This document shows positions 59,795 through 64,000 of a stretch of 64,000 bases of DNA, piece after piece. This DNA comes from Enterobacter hormaechei subsp. xiangfangensis (GTDB taxonomy: Bacteria > Pseudomonadota > Gammaproteobacteria > Enterobacterales > Enterobacteriaceae). The DNA is taken from NCBI RefSeq assembly GCF_001729785.1, contig NZ_CP017183.1:2418001-2482000 (forward strand), read 5' to 3'. A program made the translations under genes and the position numbers. The notes below the pieces were generated by a model. That model was not told the origin of the DNA, did not search any database, and saw nothing but the letters and a program-made list of their open reading frames with translations. The first letter of the stretch is position 1, and each line of letters starts with the position of its first letter.

Positions 59795-61168
59795 TTACTT
59801 CAGCAGTCGAACGCGGCAGGTTTTCCCTTTAATCTTCCCGCCCTGCAACTGTTTCCAGGCCTTATGCGCAACCGACTGGCGAACCGCTACGTAGACATGC
59901 GCAGGGTGGACCGTGATCTTGCCAATATCTGCCCCGTCGAGACCGATATCCCCTGTTAACGCCCCCAGAACGTCACCGGGACGCATTTTGGCCTTTTTAC
60001 CGCCGTCGATGCACAGGGTGGCCATTTCCGCCGCCAGCGGAGCGATGCTGATATTACCTGGGGTATTCACCCAGTTGAGTTTCAGTTGCAGCATTTCCGA
60101 AAGAATATTAGCGCGCTGCGCCTCTTCAGGTGCGCAGAAGCTGATGGCGAGACCACTGTTACCCGCACGCGCAGTACGCCCGATGCGGTGGACATGCACT
60201 TCCGGATCCCATGCCAGTTCGAAATTCACCACCAGCTCAAGCGATTTAATATCCAGACCACGGGCCGCCACATCCGTTGCAACCAGCACGCGAGCGCTGC
60301 CGTTAGCGAAACGCACCAGCGTCTGATCGCGATCGCGCTGTTCCAGATCACCATGCAGCGATAATGCGCTCTGCCCGGCATCATTCAGGGCATCGCACAC
60401 CGCCTGACAGTCTTTTTTGGTATTACAGAACACCACGCAGGACGCTGGCTGGTGTTGGCTCAGCAATTTTTGTAGCAGTGGAATTTTGCCCTGCTGCGAT
60501 GTCTCGAAGAACTGCTGCTCAATCGCCGGCAACGCATCGACAGTATCGATTTCAATGGTCAGCGGGTTCTTCTGCACGCGCCCGCTGATCGCCGCAATCG
60601 CCTCAGGCCAGGTGGCAGAAAAGAGCAGCGTCTGACGCGTGGCTGGCGCAAAGCGGATCACTTCGTCAATCGCATCGCTGAAGCCCATATCCAGCATGCG
60701 GTCAGCTTCATCCATCACCAGCGTTTGCAGTGCATCGAGTGAAACGGTGCCTTTTTGCAAGTGATCGAGCAGACGGCCCGGCGTTGCCACAATGATATGC
60801 GGCGCGTGCTGAAGGGAATCGCGCTGCGCACCAAACGGTTGCCCGCCGCAGAGCGTTAAAATTTTAGTGTTAGGCAAAAAACGCGCCAGACGACGCAGCT
60901 CACCCGCGACCTGGTCGGCCAGCTCGCGCGTCGGGCAGAGTATCAGGGACTGAGTCTGAAACAGGGTTGCATCAATGTGTTGTAACAGGCCTAGCCCGAA
61001 TGCAGCCGTTTTTCCACTGCCGGTTTTCGCCTGCACGCGCACGTCACGGCCTTCAAGGATAGCCGGCAGCGCGGCGGCCTGGACAGGGGTCATAGTGAGG
61101 TAGCCCAACTCATTCAGGTTAGCCAGTTGGGCTTCAGGCAGAACGTTCAGCGTGGAAAAAGCGGTCAC
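59795..61168 (-). CDS. dbpA: ATP-dependent RNA helicase DbpA
   Basis: A 457-residue DEAD-box helicase: Q motif, Walker A AKTGSGKTAAF (about 48-58), VMDEADRMLD, LFSATWP, VATDVAARGLD and HRIGRTARAG. The C-terminal RNA-binding domain (about 385-457) directs it to helix 92 of 23S rRNA during 50S assembly. Gene order ttcA-dbpA-zntB as in E. coli. Confidence 0.95.
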   Translation of the reverse strand: MTAFSTLNVLPEAQLANLNELGYLTMTPVQAAALPAILEGRDVRVQAKTGSGKTAAFGLGLLQHIDATLFQTQSLILCPTRELADQVAGELRRLARFLPNTKILTLCGGQPFGAQRDSLQHAPHIIVATPGRLLDHLQKGTVSLDALQTLVMDEADRMLDMGFSDAIDEVIRFAPATRQTLLFSATWPEAIAAISGRVQKNPLTIEIDTVDALPAIEQQFFETSQQGKIPLLQKLLSQHQPASCVVFCNTKKDCQAVCDALNDAGQSALSLHGDLEQRDRDQTLVRFANGSARVLVATDVAARGLDIKSLELVVNFELAWDPEVHVHRIGRTARAGNSGLAISFCAPEEAQRANILSEMLQLKLNWVNTPGNISIAPLAAEMATLCIDGGKKAKMRPGDVLGALTGDIGLDGADIGKITVHPAHVYVAVRQSVAHKAWKQLQGGKIKGKTCRVRLLK

Positions 61169-61225
61169 AATATACTCTCGTAGTAATGATTGCAGTCAGA
61201 TGGCGCGTATCCTCGCAGATCTGCG

Positions 61226-61378
61226 CTAACGATGCGACAATTTAATCGGCTCTTCATCCGGCGGTGGATCAGGCATCGGCTGCGGACGTGGGACAGGGTC
61301 GGGTATCGGCGTCGGATCGGTGGGCACCGGATCGGACTGCCAGGTGTTCAGGCGTTGCAGGGCAAGTAGCATACTCAT
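61226..61378 (-). CDS. Small proline-rich protein, YnaL-like
   Basis: A 50-residue peptide in which more than a quarter of residues are proline (DPTPIPDPVPRPQPMPDPPP), ending EEPIKLSHR. The ATG at 61378 follows GGAGGAAAAG, a strong ribosome-binding site. It resembles the small protein YnaL found at the same place in E. coli (from memory). Function unknown. Confidence 0.65.
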   Translation of the reverse strand: MSMLLALQRLNTWQSDPVPTDPTPIPDPVPRPQPMPDPPPDEEPIKLSHR

Positions 61379-61436
61379 CTTTTCCTCCAGATTAGGGTGC
61401 TGACCCCTAAAGGGTAGACGCAGATAAACAGGAGGC

Positions 61437-61462
61437 AAAAAAAAGCCGACTATGAAGTCGGC
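61437..61462 (-). terminator. Terminator downstream of zntB
   Basis: On the minus strand GCCGACTTCATAGTCGGC followed by eight T residues. Confidence 0.75.
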
Positions 61463-61516
61463 GTCGTACGAATCAATTGTGCTATGCAGTAATTCAAAAA
61501 AAGGAAGTAAGACAAT

Positions 61517-61714
61517 ATGGAGCGCAACGCCCATCGCTTGACGTTGCATTCACCTGCGGGAGTAATATTGCACCTAACATGGTCGGAGTTTATTGACTTC
61601 GCTCAATTAAAATGTCGTTTTGAAGCCGACTCTGCCACAGAAAAGCGTAAATTTACAGCCATTTACTACGATGCAACCACCACGCAACACCGCCAATCAA
61701 AACCACTAACATGA
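61517..61714 (+). CDS. Possible small protein overlapping the zntB end
   Basis: A 65-residue frame ([20 protein letters not shown] start) with AAGGAAGTAAG in front, on the opposite strand to zntB and overlapping its last 60 bases. It lies between the zntB stop and its terminator, so it would be antisense to the zntB 3' end. Plausible but unproven. Confidence 0.35.
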   Translation: MERNAHRLTLHSPAGVILHLTWSEFIDFAQLKCRFEADSATEKRKFTAIYYDATTTQHRQSKPLT

Positions 61715-62636
61715 CGCAAAATGTCGTGAAGCCATAGTGATATTCACCGCCGGGGATCCCTCCGAGGTTTACGCCAAACAACCCCGTCAGGAAGGTACTC
61801 GGTAAAAAGACCATCGCCATCAGCGACATGGTGTACGTTCTCCTGGCTAACGACTCCTGCATTACCTGGGCTATCTCATCCGCCATGACTGCCGTTCTGG
61901 CAATACATGAGTCAATCTCGTCCAGACCACGTCCGAGCCGGTCAGCGATATCCTGCATTCTGCGGCGCTGATCGTCGTTCATCCAGCTCATGCGTTCGCT
62001 GGCCAGTCGCGCATAAACGTCGCGCTGGGGGGTCATATAGCGGCGCATCACGATGAGCTGTTTACGCAGCAACGCCAGAAAACCACGTGGGGGGATTTGC
62101 TGATCGAGCAAGTTATCTTCCAGATCGATGATTTTATCGTGAAGTTCTTCTATAAACTCGCTGGCATGATCGGTCAACGCATCACACACATCCACCAGCC
62201 AGCTGCCGCAATCCGTTGGTCCCGTGCCCTCTTTCAGATCGTTAATGACGTCATCCAGCGCCAGCACTTTTCGCTGGCGGGTGGAAACAATCAGCCGTTC
62301 ATCCATATAAACACGCATGGCCACCAGCTGATCCGGACGCTCATCCGTACTGCCGTTTATACAACGCAGCGTAATTAACGTCCCCTCACCCATCCGGCTG
62401 ACGCGGGGTCTGAGACTTTCTCCCGCCAGCGCATCCCGAACGTTGTTGGGCAATAGCGGCGTGGACGCGAGCCACTCGGCGCTGTCCGGGTGCGTGTAGT
62501 TGAGGTGCAGCCAGCATGGATGTTCGTTGTCGATATGATCCTGATCTTCAAGCGGCCTTGCGCCGCCACGTCCATCAAACACCCATGCAAAAACTGCGTC
62601 AGGTACGTTAACCTCAGACCCTTCGATGCTCTCCAC
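61653..62636 (-). CDS. zntB: Zinc transporter ZntB (CorA family)
   Basis: A 327-residue CorA-family protein: a long cytoplasmic N-terminal domain (1-265), two C-terminal membrane helices (about 270-290 and 303-322) and the pore-loop signature [10 protein letters not shown] between them. E. coli ZntB transports Zn2+ across the inner membrane as a pentamer. Full family length. Confidence 0.92.
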   Translation of the reverse strand: MESIEGSEVNVPDAVFAWVFDGRGGARPLEDQDHIDNEHPCWLHLNYTHPDSAEWLASTPLLPNNVRDALAGESLRPRVSRMGEGTLITLRCINGSTDERPDQLVAMRVYMDERLIVSTRQRKVLALDDVINDLKEGTGPTDCGSWLVDVCDALTDHASEFIEELHDKIIDLEDNLLDQQIPPRGFLALLRKQLIVMRRYMTPQRDVYARLASERMSWMNDDQRRRMQDIADRLGRGLDEIDSCIARTAVMADEIAQVMQESLARRTYTMSLMAMVFLPSTFLTGLFGVNLGGIPGGEYHYGFTTFCVMLVVLIGGVAWWLHRSKWL

Positions 62637-62726
62637 AGCGCCTCCACCGTTTTATCTCTTTCGGTGTCAGTCTAGCTTTCGCCGAGGGTTAAGCAATAAT
62701 TATGTGAGGCATCGTCCTGAATACGC

Positions 62727-63857
62727 TCAGGAATTCACCGCCCATTCGCGGCTTCTTAACGCATTGTCAGCCTGGAGCTCATTTTCCAGACGGAAATTAC
62801 GTGTTCGTGTCTGGAGCTCAATCACCTGATTGCGCAGCACATCTGACGATCCATTGAGTTCTTCAACCATCGACACGTTGCTCTGCGTTACGCGTTCAAG
62901 CTCAGACAATGCCTGCGTAATTTGTGAAATACCTTTTTCCTGTTCTGATGTTGAGGCGGATATTTCATCCATCAGTCTGCTCACATTGCCCGAACCGGTA
63001 ACAATATCATGCATATTTTTTTCGGCTTCAGAGACCACGTTAACGCCCTGTGTCACGTTATGGCTGGTAACTTCAATCAATGACTTAATATTTTTTGCCG
63101 CTTCGGCGCTACGATGCGCAAGGCTTCTCACTTCGCCCGCGACCACAGAAAACCCTTTACCATGGTCGCCCGCTCTTGCCGCTTCAACGGCGGCGTTAAG
63201 CGCCAGAATATTGGTCTGAAAAGCGATACCGTCAATCAGCGAGATAATCTCTGTCATTTGCTGGGCGCAGTCGGTAATCGACTGCATATTGTTCGCGACC
63301 TGCCCCATTAACTCTCCGCCTTTACGCGCCTGCAACGTCGCGAGATTCGCCTGTTCGCTGGCTAAACGGGTATTGTCGGCATTATTTTTTGTACTTGCAG
63401 CCATCTCTTCCATGCTGGCTGCCGTTTGCACCAGCGAAGCTGACTGCTGTTCTGTTTTGACGGAAAGCTGCGCGCTGCGTGAAGAGAGTTGATCTGACAG
63501 GGTCATCGCGGTTTGCGAGGAGGCGCGGATCTCACGGACCAGCGTTGCAATGTTGCTGGAGAGACTATTAATCCCCGGGATCAGACGTCCCGCACAGTTG
63601 TTGCCAAATTCAGGTATCGACACGCCAAGTTTGCCTGACGTCACTTCTTCAATACTTTTTTTCACAGTATTGATCGGCGTCACAAGATATTTTGTCATGT
63701 ACGCCCAGAGTAAAAATAATGCGATGAATTGTACAATTATGACTGCAATAAAAAGCGAAGAATTCCGTGAAAATAGCGCTATAACTCCATCACTTACCAA
63801 AAATACACATAAAAGGAAATAGACAATGAACGTTCTGACACTAATATTTCTTAGCAT
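62727..63857 (-). CDS. Methyl-accepting protein lacking a periplasmic sensor domain
   Basis: A 376-residue chemotaxis receptor-like protein. Two membrane helices (about 9-27 and 34-55) are joined by only a few residues, so there is no periplasmic ligand domain. A HAMP-like segment (about 56-108) and a full signalling domain follow, with the hairpin tip IDGIAFQTNILALNAAVEAA and ARAGDHGKGFSVVAGEVRSL. No C-terminal NWETF-type CheR tether. It may sense membrane state or a partner protein. Upstream 63858-64000 holds its AT-rich promoter region. Confidence 0.85.
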   Translation of the reverse strand: MLRNISVRTFIVYFLLCVFLVSDGVIALFSRNSSLFIAVIIVQFIALFLLWAYMTKYLVTPINTVKKSIEEVTSGKLGVSIPEFGNNCAGRLIPGINSLSSNIATLVREIRASSQTAMTLSDQLSSRSAQLSVKTEQQSASLVQTAASMEEMAASTKNNADNTRLASEQANLATLQARKGGELMGQVANNMQSITDCAQQMTEIISLIDGIAFQTNILALNAAVEAARAGDHGKGFSVVAGEVRSLAHRSAEAAKNIKSLIEVTSHNVTQGVNVVSEAEKNMHDIVTGSGNVSRLMDEISASTSEQEKGISQITQALSELERVTQSNVSMVEELNGSSDVLRNQVIELQTRTRNFRLENELQADNALRSREWAVNS

Positions 63858-64000
63858 ACGTTTTCCTGGGGCATTATATTTTGGTTGGCATTAAGGGTTA
63901 TAGCATTGCCATACGAATTTGTCCTCACGTTCGTCGCTGGTTTGTTGTTTTGCAGTTTAATTTGTGCAGTTTTACTTAAGGCGGATAAAAAGCATGTGTT

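Noticed and set aside
1..64000. CRISPR arrays
   Set aside because: No regularly spaced 24-40 base direct repeats were seen; the only regular array is the three iterons in gene O.
1..64000. tRNA or rRNA genes, including phage tRNAs
   Set aside because: No cloverleaf with a GTTCRANNC T-loop motif was noticed in intergenic DNA; the integration site is a protein gene.
1..64000. Insertion sequences
   Set aside because: No transposase gene with flanking inverted repeats; the only recombinases are the integrases and the small invertase.

Overview
The window is chromosomal DNA of an enterobacterium, most likely an Enterobacter-type species. The genus is an inference from gene content and synteny; no rRNA or other marker gene is present. 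The host backbone follows the E. coli order of the same loci: ansP-yncE-pqqU-mcbR-curA-mnaT-ydcZ-ydcY at the left; ortT, patD and ydcR in the middle; hslJ-ydbJ-ydbK-micC-ompN next; and ttcA-dbpA-zntB at the right. Insertions relative to E. coli include an oligopeptide-binding protein, the srfABC operon, a tandem yeaR-yeaR-yoaG operon and a cyanide-insensitive type bd oxidase operon.

Host part 1 (1-31.0 kb). Surface and uptake genes (PQQ receptor, porin, permease end) are mixed with small regulators (McbR, an XRE-cupin regulator, YdcR), putrescine/GABA metabolism (PatD), nitrate/NO-responsive genes, a bd oxidase and pyruvate:flavodoxin oxidoreductase. Visible control elements include a Fur-like box, an NsrR-like site, a LexA box in front of an alpha/beta hydrolase, a repeated motif that may be the XRE-cupin operator, and the sRNA MicC opposite ompN. 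srfABC encodes a membrane-anchored protein, an actin/Hsp70-like ATPase and a P-loop protein resembling dynamin-type GTPases; its biochemical role is not established.

Prophage (about 32.0-58.9 kb). A Rac-like lambdoid prophage sits in the 5' end of ttcA, the site used by E. coli Rac. Read from the integrase end leftwards it has integrase (frameshifted), excisionase, remnants of recT and recE, small early genes, the RacR repressor with operators, YdaS/YdaT, O and P replication genes with iterons inside O, accessory genes (a CMD-family protein, BluF blue-light protein, VOC protein), a DinI-like gene with a LexA box, DUF1367, RusA and Q, a stretch of terminators and repeated structured RNA-like elements, holins/endolysin/Rz/Rz1, the start of the terminase small subunit, and then only fragments of tail genes K, I and J. 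Large deletions have removed the large terminase, the head genes and most tail genes, so the prophage cannot make particles alone. The left end carries an invertase with a silent tail-fibre cassette, LexA-controlled umuDC, a TolA-like lipoprotein and an SRAP protein. Just outside the left attachment site is the C-terminal end of a second, different integrase, which shows that an older prophage used the same site.

Host part 2 (58.8-64 kb). Intact ttcA (its first codons supplied by the phage), dbpA, a small proline-rich gene, zntB, and a methyl-accepting protein with no periplasmic sensor domain.
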